Assembly (NCBI GenBank): GCA_050291465.1
Contig: JBNKJV010000006.1
Span: 1-64,000 of the forward strand
Origin: CBFDBF01 sp050291465
GTDB taxonomy: Bacteria; Pseudomonadota; Gammaproteobacteria; Chromatiales; Chromatiaceae
DNA: 64,000 nt
Reading direction: 5' to 3'
The notes below the pieces were generated by a model. The model was given only the letters and a program-made list of their open reading frames with translations. It made no database searches and had not been told where the DNA came from. Positions 8,130-16,522 of the stretch are shown here, in pieces. How positions within the stretch are numbered: position 1 is the first letter of the stretch; each line of letters begins with the position of its first letter. The position numbers and the translations under genes are program-made.

Positions 8130-9428
8130 CTAGGTTTGCGGGATCTCCAGCACCTGGCCTACCCGAACCAGATCGCCGGAAAGATTATTGGCGTCACGAA
8201 TACTGGATACACTCACCCGGTAACGTTTCGCGATCATGGCCAGGGTGTCGCCCTTACTGATGACATGTTTACGCGGTCTGTTCTTCGCCAACAGTGTCCC
8301 CGGCGGGGGATGGGAACGGAAATAGGAACGAATTCCGCGCATAATGGATTGCGCCAATTGCTGTTGATGGGCGGAACTCTTCAATCTCTTTTCCTCTTCC
8401 GGGTTGGTGATAAAGGCGGTCTCCACCAGGATCGAAGGGACATCGGGTGACTTGAGTACCACGAAACCGGCCTGCTGGACCTTACGCTTGTGGGTCTTAC
8501 CCACCTGGCCCAACTCACCTAGAACCTCATCCGCCACCTCATGACTCGCCTGCAGAGTGGCAGTCTGCGACAGATCCAGCAATACCGAGGCAAGCACATC
8601 GTCTTTATCCTTCAGGTCTACGCCTCCAACCAGGTCTGCACCGTTTTCCCGATCCGCCAACCAACGTGCCGCCTCACTTGATGCCCCCCGTTGCGACAGG
8701 GTATAGACCGAAGACCCCCGCACCCGTCGGTCGCGGAAGGCATCGGCGTGGATGGAAATAAACAGATCCGCTCTCTGATCCCGCGCCAGTTGCGTGCGTT
8801 TTTGCAGACCCAGATAATAATCCCCCTTACGGACCATGACCGGGCGCATGCCCTTCTCCTTCTCGATCAGCGCGGCCAACCTCTTGGAAATCGCCAGCAC
8901 CACATCCTTCTCGCGCGTTCCATAGCGACCCTGCGCTCCTGGGTCCTCGCCACCGTGGCCCGCATCTATGGCGATAACCACGTCCCGCATCTCATCTTTG
9001 AGCTGATCGATGCTTTTGTTTTCTCTGACCCGCCCTTTCTCCTCCGCGTCGAAGAGGTCGATAACCAAACGATAGCCGTACTGCCGATTCGGTTGCAGCA
9101 GAAAACTCTTTGCCTTGACCTCCTTCTTCAGATCCAGAACCACACGCAGCCCGTTTTCATCCCGTACGCCGCTGCGCAGATTTTTTATCAGGGGGTCGTT
9201 TTCCGCCAGACCGGCCAGGGAGGCGTTAAGCCTGGAATTGCCGATGTCGATAACCAGTCGGCTCGGTTGCTTCAAAGGAAAAATGGTGTGTTCCACCGGC
9301 GCGCTGGTATCAAAAACCAGACGCGTATGATCCGGCGCAGCCCACAGTCGAAGGCTGTCGATATTTATCTGCTGCGCCTGCAGGGGCAGGCTGATCAGAA
9401 ACACTAGGAGGGCGAACGTTTTTCTCAT
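8130..9428 (-). CDS. amiC: N-acetylmuramoyl-L-alanine amidase (AMIN, Amidase_3, LysM)
   Basis: This 432-residue exported enzyme cleaves the amide between MurNAc and L-Ala during daughter-cell separation. A signal peptide (about 1-18, ending LPLQAQ) precedes an AMIN domain (about 20-125), an Amidase_3 zinc domain (about 150-370) with ligand motifs IDAGHGGEDPGA and SIHADAF, and a C-terminal LysM repeat (about 386-430, ISKGDTLAMIAKRYRVS). LysM plus position between tsaE and mutL match the AmiB/AmiC type; the symbol is approximate (amiB is equally possible). Activation by EnvC or NlpD is known for the family and not visible here. Confidence 0.93.
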   Translation of the reverse strand: MRKTFALLVFLISLPLQAQQINIDSLRLWAAPDHTRLVFDTSAPVEHTIFPLKQPSRLVIDIGNSRLNASLAGLAENDPLIKNLRSGVRDENGLRVVLDLKKEVKAKSFLLQPNRQYGYRLVIDLFDAEEKGRVRENKSIDQLKDEMRDVVIAIDAGHGGEDPGAQGRYGTREKDVVLAISKRLAALIEKEKGMRPVMVRKGDYYLGLQKRTQLARDQRADLFISIHADAFRDRRVRGSSVYTLSQRGASSEAARWLADRENGADLVGGVDLKDKDDVLASVLLDLSQTATLQASHEVADEVLGELGQVGKTHKRKVQQAGFVVLKSPDVPSILVETAFITNPEEEKRLKSSAHQQQLAQSIMRGIRSYFRSHPPPGTLLAKNRPRKHVISKGDTLAMIAKRYRVSVSSIRDANNLSGDLVRVGQVLEIPQT

Positions 9429-9522
9429 GTTTCAGCCGTCTCGAGTCCCTTGCTCACCTATGTAAAAATCTAGCATGTTGACAGCTAATTTTCCAGTGTT
9501 TTCTGTAGGATAGCAGATATTT

Positions 9523-10011
9523 CTATGTAGGTTTATTAACTAGTAGTTTTAACTCCTGAGAAAAGCGTTGAATCAGTTCCCGACCCACAGGGGTTTCAGC
9601 GGAAAACTCCAGATTTCGCCCCGTTCCCCGGTATCGAATGGTGATGCGCAGATCGGGATCGGGAAGTTCACCCCTGCCCCGTTCCGGCCACTCCACCAGG
9701 ATAATCGCCGCCGCCTCCAGGAGATCGCGCACGCCGACATACTCCAGTTCCGCCGGGTCGGCCAGGCGATAGAGATCGAAGTGGTAACAGCGTCCGTGAT
9801 CCAGGTGGTAGGGTTCGACCAGGGTATAGGTGGGGCTCTTTACCAGACCGCGGTATCCCAACCCATACAAAAACCCCCGTACCAGGGTGGTCTTGCCGGC
9901 GCCCAGTTCCCCCTCCAGGTAGATGACACAGGCGGCCGGCGCCACGGCGGCCAGGGCCGCGCCATAGGCCTCCTGTTCTTCCTGCGAAGCGGCGTTAAGG
10001 GGTTGCAACAC
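9523..10011 (-). CDS. tsaE: tRNA threonylcarbamoyladenosine biosynthesis ATPase TsaE
   Basis: TsaE is the ATPase that cycles the TsaB-TsaD complex making t6A37 in tRNA. The 162-residue protein has a Walker A motif LEGELGAGKTTLVRG near residue 33, the SPTYTLVEPY block, and HFDLYRL. It begins 3 bp after the nnr stop codon and is followed by amiC after 94 bp, the common nnr-tsaE-amiB-mutL arrangement. Confidence 0.95.
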   Translation of the reverse strand: MLQPLNAASQEEQEAYGAALAAVAPAACVIYLEGELGAGKTTLVRGFLYGLGYRGLVKSPTYTLVEPYHLDHGRCYHFDLYRLADPAELEYVGVRDLLEAAAIILVEWPERGRGELPDPDLRITIRYRGTGRNLEFSAETPVGRELIQRFSQELKLLVNKPT

Positions 10012-10014
10012 CTG

Positions 10015-11517
10015 TCACCCGCGATTCACCAGGGGTCGGATCTCTGGCATGAGGTCGCCGGCGAGCAATCCCCGTTCCCCCTTCGCCGCCGCCCGATCCG
10101 CCGCCGCCGCGTGCAGACAGACCCCCAGCCGCGCGGCCCGAGCCGGGGTAAACCCCTGCGCCACAAAGGCGGCGACCATCCCGGTCAGCAGATCCCCCAT
10201 GCCGCCGCTGGCCATTCCGGGATTGCCGTCGGTACAGATATCCATGCTTGCTCCAGGCCCCGAATACACCAGAGTTCCCGCGCCTTTCAGCACCACCGTT
10301 CCGCCATACCTTTCCTGGAGTTCGGCGACGCTGTAAAACCGGTCCTGTTGGACTTCTGACGCGGTTTTATTAAGCAGGCGTCCCGCCTCGCCGGGATGGG
10401 GTGTAAGGATCCAGTCCTCCCGCTTCTGCGCTTCCACCGCGAGCAGGTTAAGGGCGTCCGCATCAACCACCAGGGGTAACCCGGACTCCAGGACCCCGTT
10501 CAGGAGCAAACGCGCCCAGCCGGACCTACCCAATCCCGGGCCGATGGCGATCACGTTCGCCCGCCCGATCAGGGACCGCAACTCCGCCGCCGTCTCCACC
10601 CCGTGGCACATCAGCTCCGGCCGCTGCAGGTTGAGCAGCGCCGCGTGTTCCGGACGGGTTGCCAGGGAAACCAGCCCGGCACCGCTGCGTGCCGCCGCCT
10701 CGCCTGCCATCATTACCGCCCCGGTGTATCCGCGGTCACCCCCCACCACCAGTACATGGCCGAAATCCCCCTTGTGGGCGGTACGTTTGCGGGACCGCAG
10801 CCACTGGGACTGCTGCCTCCAGTCCACGCGACAGGCACCGGGGACCTGCTTCTCATAGACGCCGGACGGTACATCCAGCCGATTAAAGTAGATCTTGCCG
10901 CAACAGTCCGGACCCTCTCCAGAAAACAGCCCCTGCTTCAGGCCGATGAAACTGATGGTTGCATCCGCCTGTACCGCCGTGCCCAGTACCCGTCCGCTGT
11001 CGGCATGGAGTCCGGATGGGATATCGAGGGCGAGGACCGGCGCCGGATGGCGGTTTACCTCATCCAGGGCCTCTTTCCACTTCCCCTCCACCGGCCGTTC
11101 CAGACCCGTCCCCAGAACACCGTCGACGATCAATTCCGTTTCCTGCGGGATGCCGGTAAAAGGCACCACCCGACCGCCGCCGGCGAGAAACGCATCCGCC
11201 GCTGCTCCGGCATCACCGCGCAACCGATCCGGGTCTCCAAGCTGGAGGACCTGGACCTTCAGGCCTGCTTCCTGTGCCAGCAACGCCACCACAAAACCGT
11301 CGCCGCCGTTGTTGCCGGTACCACAGAGGACTGCGATCTCCGTCGCCCCACTCCAACGCCATTGCAACAGACGGAACGCCGCGGCACCGGCCCGTTGCAT
11401 AAGCGTCAGTCCGGGAATTGAGTAATCCTCGATCGCGGTACGATCCAGCTCTCTGACCTGTTCCGCCCGATACAGTTCATACGGCAGTTGGGTATCCAGA
11501 GGTTCTTTATCGCTCAT
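10015..11517 (-). CDS. nnr: bifunctional NAD(P)H-hydrate epimerase / ADP-dependent dehydratase
   Basis: This 500-residue protein repairs hydrated NADH and NADPH. The N-terminal epimerase domain (about 1-215) carries the GNNGGDGFVVA motif and DIPSGL. The C-terminal dehydratase domain (about 225-500, ribokinase-like) carries VVGGDRGYTGAVMMAGEAA in pieces, TPHPGEAGRL, and the signature NPGMASGGMGDLLTG. It is the first gene of the minus-strand run and is divergent from queG across 139 bp. Confidence 0.95.
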   Translation of the reverse strand: MSDKEPLDTQLPYELYRAEQVRELDRTAIEDYSIPGLTLMQRAGAAAFRLLQWRWSGATEIAVLCGTGNNGGDGFVVALLAQEAGLKVQVLQLGDPDRLRGDAGAAADAFLAGGGRVVPFTGIPQETELIVDGVLGTGLERPVEGKWKEALDEVNRHPAPVLALDIPSGLHADSGRVLGTAVQADATISFIGLKQGLFSGEGPDCCGKIYFNRLDVPSGVYEKQVPGACRVDWRQQSQWLRSRKRTAHKGDFGHVLVVGGDRGYTGAVMMAGEAAARSGAGLVSLATRPEHAALLNLQRPELMCHGVETAAELRSLIGRANVIAIGPGLGRSGWARLLLNGVLESGLPLVVDADALNLLAVEAQKREDWILTPHPGEAGRLLNKTASEVQQDRFYSVAELQERYGGTVVLKGAGTLVYSGPGASMDICTDGNPGMASGGMGDLLTGMVAAFVAQGFTPARAARLGVCLHAAAADRAAAKGERGLLAGDLMPEIRPLVNRG

Positions 11518-11613
11518 AAGGGTTCTCGTTACTACGGCTTCCGAAGAATAACCAGGGGTGGTGTAAACACCGGTTTCCGATCATTGCTATCAAGGATAGC
11601 CCTATTTATTCCT

Positions 11614-11633
11614 TAACCGCAAAGGAGCGGTTA
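11614..11633. promoter_or_regulatory. inverted repeat in the nnr-queG divergent region
   Basis: Perfect 7-bp arms TAACCGC and GCGGTTA are separated by AAAGGA, 24 bp before the queG start. It could be an operator or a leader hairpin; nothing else identifies its function. Confidence 0.3.
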
Positions 11634-11656
11634 GGTAACAGTGCTATAGTCGGAAA

Positions 11657-12721
11657 ATGAACCTAAAGCATCACCGCAATGAACCGCTGGAACTGGCCCT
11701 TCAGATCAAGACCTGGGGCAAGGAACTCGGTTTTCAGCAGGTAGGTATCACCGATATCGATCTCCAGGATGCGGAACGTTTCCTGGAACATTGGCTGAGA
11801 AAAAACAACCACGGGGAAATGGCCTACATGTCCGCTCATGGCCGAAAGCGCAGCCGCCCCGAGTTGCTGGTGCCCGGCACCCTCAGCATCATCTCCGCCC
11901 GCCTCGATTATCTGCCGCCGGGCGACAATCCCGCGCCGATCCTGCAAGATCCCACCCTGGGTTACGTCTCGAGATACGCCCTGGGCCGGGACTACCATAA
12001 GATACTGCGGACCCGATTGCAGCGACTCGCGGATAAGATACAACAAGAGATCGGGCCGTTCGGTTTCAGGGTATTCGTCGATTCCGCCCCGGTTCTGGAG
12101 AAACCCATTGCCGAGAAAGCGGGACTCGGCTGGATCGGCAAACACAGCAATCTGATCAGCCGGCAGGCCGGCTCCTGGTTCTTCCTTGGCGAGATCTACA
12201 CCGATCTGCCTCTGTTTCCGGACCGACCCTCCGCAAATCACTGCGGCCGCTGCGAAAGCTGCATGGAAATCTGTCCCACGGGGGCCATTACCGAACCCTA
12301 TGTGGTGGACGCCCGACGTTGCATATCCTACCTCACCATCGAACTTCCGGGCCCGATCCCGCTGGAGCTGCGTCCACTCATGGGTAACCGCATCTATGGT
12401 TGCGACGACTGCATGCTGGTCTGTCCCTGGAACCGGTTTGCGCACCCCTCAGACGAAGCGGATTTTCTGCCGAGAAACATGCTGGACGGTCCCACCCTGT
12501 TATCCCTCTTCATGTGGACGGAACAGGAGTTCCTTGATCGCCTCGAGGGCTCAGCCATTCGCAGAATAGGGTATCAACGCTGGTTGCGGAATATCGCGGT
12601 GTCCCTGGGAAACGCTCCTCCATCCACGGAGATAAGAAAGGCCCTGGAAACCCGCCGCTCGCATCCGTCGGAATTGGTCGGGGAGCATGTGGTATGGGCG
12701 TTGGCAAGGCAGGAAGCTTGA
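11657..12721 (+). CDS. queG: epoxyqueuosine reductase QueG
   Basis: QueG reduces epoxyqueuosine to queuosine in tRNA, using cobalamin and two [4Fe-4S] clusters. The 354-residue protein has the N-terminal cobalamin-binding region and two ferredoxin-like motifs: CGRCESCMEICPTGA near residue 196 and CDDCMLVCPWNRF near residue 252. The catalytic Asp lies in FVDSAPVLEK. The length is standard. It is divergent from nnr; the position beside the tsaE-nnr group is common. Confidence 0.95.
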   Translation: MNLKHHRNEPLELALQIKTWGKELGFQQVGITDIDLQDAERFLEHWLRKNNHGEMAYMSAHGRKRSRPELLVPGTLSIISARLDYLPPGDNPAPILQDPTLGYVSRYALGRDYHKILRTRLQRLADKIQQEIGPFGFRVFVDSAPVLEKPIAEKAGLGWIGKHSNLISRQAGSWFFLGEIYTDLPLFPDRPSANHCGRCESCMEICPTGAITEPYVVDARRCISYLTIELPGPIPLELRPLMGNRIYGCDDCMLVCPWNRFAHPSDEADFLPRNMLDGPTLLSLFMWTEQEFLDRLEGSAIRRIGYQRWLRNIAVSLGNAPPSTEIRKALETRRSHPSELVGEHVVWALARQEA

Positions 12722-12769
12722 AGTTAGAAATTGGAAGTTTCGTAGGGCGGGCTGTGCCCGCCACTTAGG
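12718..12769. repeat. seven-base repeat plus GTAGGGCGGGC palindrome
   Basis: GAAGTTAGAAATTGGAAGTT is followed by GTAGGGCGGGCTGTGCCCGC (12742-12761), a GC-rich near-palindrome. The same pairing recurs at 15926-15967 and 30211-30305. It begins at the end of queG. Confidence 0.6.
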
Positions 12770-12831
12770 CTACATACTTTTAACCTCAAACTTATAGACG
12801 TAGCCTGACAACAGCGTTCAAAAAATCAAAA

Positions 12832-12872
12832 CTCTTTGCGGCTCCGCGCCTTTGCGTCCTTTGCGTTTATAA
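12832..12872. repeat. CGCAAAG-type dispersed repeat
   Basis: On the minus strand, AACGCAAAGGACGCAAAGGC is followed by GCGGAGCCGCAAAG. It ends one base before the orn stop codon and is one of four copies in the window. Confidence 0.6.
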
Positions 12873-12873
12873 C

Positions 12874-13434
12874 TCATTGCCGGGTGTCTGGGATCTTTAA
12901 CAGGTGTTCCCGGTAATAGCGCAGTTCCGCGATGGAATCCCTGATATCGTCCAACGCCAGATGTTTGCCGTTCTTCACCACTCCCGCGGTCAACTCGGGC
13001 ACCCAACGGTTTGCCAGTTCCTTCAGGGTGCTGACATCCAGGTTTCGATAGTGGAAATAGGCCTCCAATTCGGGCATACAGCGCGCCAGGAAACGCCGGT
13101 CCTGGCAGATGCTGTTTCCACACATGGGCGACACGCCCTGCGGAACATACTTTTCGAGAAACTGCAGGGTCTCCTTCTCCGCCGCTCCTTCATCGTAGGA
13201 ACTGCTCCGGACCCGCGCAATCAGTCCGGACCCCCCGTGCTGTTTCGTATTCCATTCATCCATTCCGTCCAGGACGTGGTGCGGCTGATGAATGGCGATC
13301 ACCGGTCCTTCCGCGAGGATTTCCAGATTCCCGTCGGTGACGATGGTTGCGATTTCGATGATTTGATCATTGACGGTATCCAGACCGGTCATCTCCAGAT
13401 CGATCCATATGAGGTTGGAAGCGTCCTGAGTCAT
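12874..13434 (-). CDS. orn: oligoribonuclease
   Basis: Orn is the essential DEDDh 3'-5' exonuclease that clears 2-5 nt RNAs and pGpG. Start at the ATG at 13434, which has GGAG six bases upstream; the longer frame would use TTG. The 186-residue protein shows the DEDD residues in WIDLEMTGLD, MDEWNTKQHG context, CQDRRFLARCMP, and HLALDDIRDSI. Its association with rsgA and queG is typical for Gammaproteobacteria. Confidence 0.95.
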   Translation of the reverse strand: MTQDASNLIWIDLEMTGLDTVNDQIIEIATIVTDGNLEILAEGPVIAIHQPHHVLDGMDEWNTKQHGGSGLIARVRSSSYDEGAAEKETLQFLEKYVPQGVSPMCGNSICQDRRFLARCMPELEAYFHYRNLDVSTLKELANRWVPELTAGVVKNGKHLALDDIRDSIAELRYYREHLLKIPDTRQ

Positions 13435-13508
13435 CAAAATCTCCAAAACGGGAAAACAAGGGACTGTGATTCTAGCAGAGAGGCGTTGACCCCTGTATCC
13501 TTTCCGCC

Positions 13509-14762
13509 ATGAATTGGTTCACTCTGATTTTTCTCGCGGCGCTTCTGGCCGGCCTGTCGGTGGAGTTATGGCTACTGCAACGTCACAGGCGCCATGTGTC
13601 GGCACACCGTGACAACGTTCCCCCGGCCTTCGCCGATTCCGTGACCCCGGCCCAACACCGGAAGGCGGCGGATTACACCATCGCCCGTAGCAGTGTGGGC
13701 AGAATTGAGCTGGTGTTCGATAGCGGCTTGCTGGTTTTCTGGACCCTTGCGGGGGGCATAAACGCGCTTGCCGCTCTGTGGAATTCCCTGTTTCCGGATG
13801 CGTTGCTTGCGGGATGCGGATTGATAATCTCGGTCTTTCTGTTCACTTCCATAATTACCCTGCCCTTTTCCCTGTGGCGCACGTTTGGGGTGGAAAGCCG
13901 CTTTGGGTTCAACCGCACCACGCCACAACGCTTTGCCAAGGACCTCCTGTTGCGCTTGCTCCTGTCTCTGGCCCTCGGATTTCCCCTCATCTGGATTCTG
14001 CTGTGGATAATGCAATCCAGCGGCGGTTACTGGTGGCTGGTGGCCTGGCTGGTGTGGACGGGATTCTCTCTATTTATCACCTGGATCTACCCGACACTGA
14101 TTGCGCCGCTGTTCAACCGCTTCGAGCCGTTGCCGGATAAACAGCTGTTACAGCGCCTGGAGACCCTGCTGGAACGCCTGGGGTTCTCCAGCAAGGGGGT
14201 GTTCGTAATGGACGGCTCCCGCCGTTCAAGCCACGGCAACGCCTATTTCACCGGCCTCGGGCGAAACAAGCGGATTGTATTCTTCGATACCCTGCTGGGA
14301 ATACTGGAGCATGATGAGGTGGAAGCGGTTCTGGCCCATGAGCTGGGCCATTTCAAATGCCGTCATGTGCGTAAAGGAATGGTCCTGATGGCGCTTTCCT
14401 CTCTTGCCGGCCTGGCGTTACTGGGATGGCTGGTTGAACAACCGTGGTTTTTTTCCGGGCTCGGGGTCAGTTCCCCGTCCGATGCTTCGGCGCTGCTGCT
14501 GTTTCTGCTGGTCATCCCTGTATTCACCTTTTTCCTGCAACCGTTGCTCGCCCGTTATCAACGCAAACATGAATTCGAGGCTGACGATTTTGCCGCCGCA
14601 GAGGCCGGGACCGAAGCTATGATCAGCTCTCTGGTAAAACTCTATCGGGAAAACGCCAGTACCCTGACCCCCGATCCGCTCTATTCGGCTTTTCATGACA
14701 GCCATCCGCCGGCGCCCATCCGTATCGCCCACCTCACCTCCCTGGCGAATGCTGTAGACTAA
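13509..14762 (+). CDS. M48 family integral membrane metalloprotease (Ste24/CAAX protease type)
   Basis: The 417-residue protein has multiple membrane segments (about 2-22, 68-90, 98-120, 148-172, 176-196, 295-315, 335-355) and an active site HELGHFKCRH near residue 278, with the third zinc ligand probably in HEFEADDFAA near 356. An N-terminal Ste24-type domain with FNRTTPQRF is present. In bacteria the role is probably membrane-protein quality control, since prenylated substrates are lacking; that is inference. It is divergent from orn and 28 bp ahead of rsgA. Confidence 0.88.
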   Translation: MNWFTLIFLAALLAGLSVELWLLQRHRRHVSAHRDNVPPAFADSVTPAQHRKAADYTIARSSVGRIELVFDSGLLVFWTLAGGINALAALWNSLFPDALLAGCGLIISVFLFTSIITLPFSLWRTFGVESRFGFNRTTPQRFAKDLLLRLLLSLALGFPLIWILLWIMQSSGGYWWLVAWLVWTGFSLFITWIYPTLIAPLFNRFEPLPDKQLLQRLETLLERLGFSSKGVFVMDGSRRSSHGNAYFTGLGRNKRIVFFDTLLGILEHDEVEAVLAHELGHFKCRHVRKGMVLMALSSLAGLALLGWLVEQPWFFSGLGVSSPSDASALLLFLLVIPVFTFFLQPLLARYQRKHEFEADDFAAAEAGTEAMISSLVKLYRENASTLTPDPLYSAFHDSHPPAPIRIAHLTSLANAVD

Positions 14763-14790
14763 GATACGGAAGATCTCGTAGAGAAGGGAG

Positions 14791-15807
14791 TTGGAAATAG
14801 CACAGCGTCGACTAACAAAACGGCAGAAGGAGCGCATCCGGCATATTCAGGAACAGCGCCGGCGCCGTTTATCAGGAACGTCCGTCGGGGTTGGAACCGG
14901 GGATAACGGTGAGATCCCTAGAGAAGGCCGGATTATCACCCGTCACGGTCGGAATCTGCTGGTGGCTGACGAGAGCAACAGAGTTATCCTTTGCCAGTTC
15001 CGGCAGAACATCGGACATCTGGTCTGCGGTGACCGGGTGGTCTGGCATGCTGACGGAACCGGCGGCGGTGTCGTTACGGCGTTACTCAAACGGGAATCGG
15101 TCCTGTCCCGCCCGGATTACAGCGGACGCGAAAAGGCCCTGGCCGCAAACATCTCCCAACTGGTGATCGTTCTCGCTCCGGAACCCGAGCCCAGTGAGTA
15201 TCTCCTGGATCAGTACCTGGTCACGGCGGAAAACATCGGTATCTCGGCACTTATCGCGATTAACAAAAGCGATCTGCTCACGCCTGCGGCTTCCGCTAGC
15301 CTGCAACAGCGATTTAACGTCTACGAAAACATCGGCTATCCGCTGATACCGGTCAGTGCACGGCGGGAACACGGCCTGGACCCGCTTATCGAGCGGTTAA
15401 AGGATCAAACCAGCATATTGGTGGGACAGTCCGGTGTGGGAAAATCATCTCTGGTAAAGGCCCTTCTCCCGGACCTGACCATCCAGATCGGCCGCCTCTC
15501 GGACGCCACCGGTCTGGGACGCCACACCACCTCCACCACGACCTGCTACGATCTGCCTCTGGGCGGCCACCTTATCGACTCTCCCGGGGTGCGCAGTTTT
15601 CGCCTGGGGAAACTGACCCGGGAGCAACTGGAACAGGGATTCCGGGAATTCGGGCCCTATTTGGGTCATTGTCAGTTCCGGGACTGCCGGCATGACAAAG
15701 AGCCCGGTTGCGGACTCAAAGAGGCGGTGGAACAGGGCAAGGTCGACAGGGAACGATGGCAGAATTTTCTCCATCTTGCGGAAAATCTGGAGCCCGAGGG
15801 GGGATAA
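14791..15807 (+). CDS. rsgA: ribosome small subunit-dependent GTPase RsgA
   Basis: RsgA is a circularly permuted GTPase acting late in 30S maturation. It has a basic N-terminus, an OB fold (about 45-100), the permuted G motifs NKSD, GQSGVGKSSL near residue 212 and DSPGVR, and a C-terminal zinc region CQFRDCRHDKEPGCGLK near 290. There is no ATG: an in-frame TAG at 14779-14781 bounds the frame, and the basic N-terminus is needed, so translation starts at TTG 14791 or at ATA 14797. The AAGGGAG at 14784-14790 abuts the TTG but is six bases from the ATA. Confidence 0.94.
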   Translation: MEIAQRRLTKRQKERIRHIQEQRRRRLSGTSVGVGTGDNGEIPREGRIITRHGRNLLVADESNRVILCQFRQNIGHLVCGDRVVWHADGTGGGVVTALLKRESVLSRPDYSGREKALAANISQLVIVLAPEPEPSEYLLDQYLVTAENIGISALIAINKSDLLTPAASASLQQRFNVYENIGYPLIPVSARREHGLDPLIERLKDQTSILVGQSGVGKSSLVKALLPDLTIQIGRLSDATGLGRHTTSTTTCYDLPLGGHLIDSPGVRSFRLGKLTREQLEQGFREFGPYLGHCQFRDCRHDKEPGCGLKEAVEQGKVDRERWQNFLHLAENLEPEGG

Positions 15808-15856
15808 CCAAAAGGTAAACCCCCTACCCCCGCAGTTCTCATTTTGATTCGGATAG

Positions 15857-15967
15857 TAACGCAAAGACCGCAAAGACGCCGAGTCGCAAAGAAATTTACT
15901 TAATCAGAGGCTCCTTAGGCCAAACGGCGGACACAGCCCGCCCTACGAACTGACAACTGACAACAGC
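15857..15967. repeat. composite of three repeat families
   Basis: In order: a CGCAAAG-type copy (15857-15891); one end of the MITE-like element, ACTTAATCAGAGGCTCCTTA (15898-15917); the reverse complement of the GTAGGGCGGGC core (15926-15949); and tandem ACTGACA units (15950-15967). It lies between the convergent rsgA and the gene at 15974. Confidence 0.6.
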
Positions 15968-15973
15968 AAACTT

Positions 15974-16246
15974 CTAAGCACACTGACGAGTAAGATAGCG
16001 GTCCCGCAGGCTTTGCATCCGCAGCAGAGAGGGCTGGGCGCCCGGATCAGCCGTCACCGGTTTCACATAGCGACGGAGTTCCGTACCCCCACCCTCCTCC
16101 AGGGTCATCAGATCAAAACCGTCGGTCTCCCGCACCGCCGCCTCGAATTTGGCCTCGGCCTCGGAACGGCTGCAGTCCCCAAGGTAAACCACGTGCATAC
16201 ACTTGGAGTCCTGATGCCAATAACAGTGAATAAAAAAGTGTCTCAT
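15974..16246 (-). CDS. hypothetical protein, 90 residues
   Basis: I do not recognise this protein. It begins MRHFFIHCYWHQDSKCMHVV and continues with a mixed charged stretch (SRSEAEAKFEAAVRETDGFD) and a basic C-terminus ending RQCA. There is no signal peptide or membrane segment. The start at 16246 has GGGGGGA six bases upstream; the longer frame from 16339 would begin inside the promoter at 16321-16349. The pattern (beta strand, then a helix rich in Glu and Ala) suggests a small alpha/beta fold. It resembles in style the small gene at 19718 but no real similarity is visible. Confidence 0.65.
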   Translation of the reverse strand: MRHFFIHCYWHQDSKCMHVVYLGDCSRSEAEAKFEAAVRETDGFDLMTLEEGGGTELRRYVKPVTADPGAQPSLLRMQSLRDRYLTRQCA

Positions 16247-16320
16247 GTGCAATCCCCCCAACTGGCGTCCGATATGGCGGGCATCCTTCCTGCCCCTGCT
16301 CATAGGGTGTCCGCCATGTA

Positions 16321-16349
16321 TATATAGGCAATTACACAAATTAGTTCAA
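16321..16349 (-). promoter_or_regulatory. sigma-70 promoter of the 90-residue gene
   Basis: On the minus strand TTGAAC and TATATA are separated by exactly 17 bp, embedded in an AT-rich tract (16316-16420) unlike the GC-rich surroundings. The predicted transcript starts near 16314, giving a leader of about 68 nt. The remaining sequence to the kinase stop (16350-16522) holds no gene. Confidence 0.65.
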
Positions 16350-16522
16350 GTATTTTATTTTAATAATTTCTTATTCCATTGTTTTTTATAGTTTTTCTTA
16401 TTTTATATCCTGAGTTATCGCGGTCTTTCCGAACCCGGCAACCGGGCGGTCTCACTAGATATTTCCTTCAAGAATTCATGCTGTTAGAGACGAATTCCGC
16501 GGTTTCAGGATAACAACAGGGC

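Noticed and set aside
9475..9500. Plus-strand TTGACA at about 9478 as a promoter
   Set aside because: No -10 box follows at proper spacing and no plus-strand gene is downstream for 2 kb.
10603..11421. Plus-strand open frame of 272 codons
   Set aside because: Antisense to nnr, whose two domains are both well supported.
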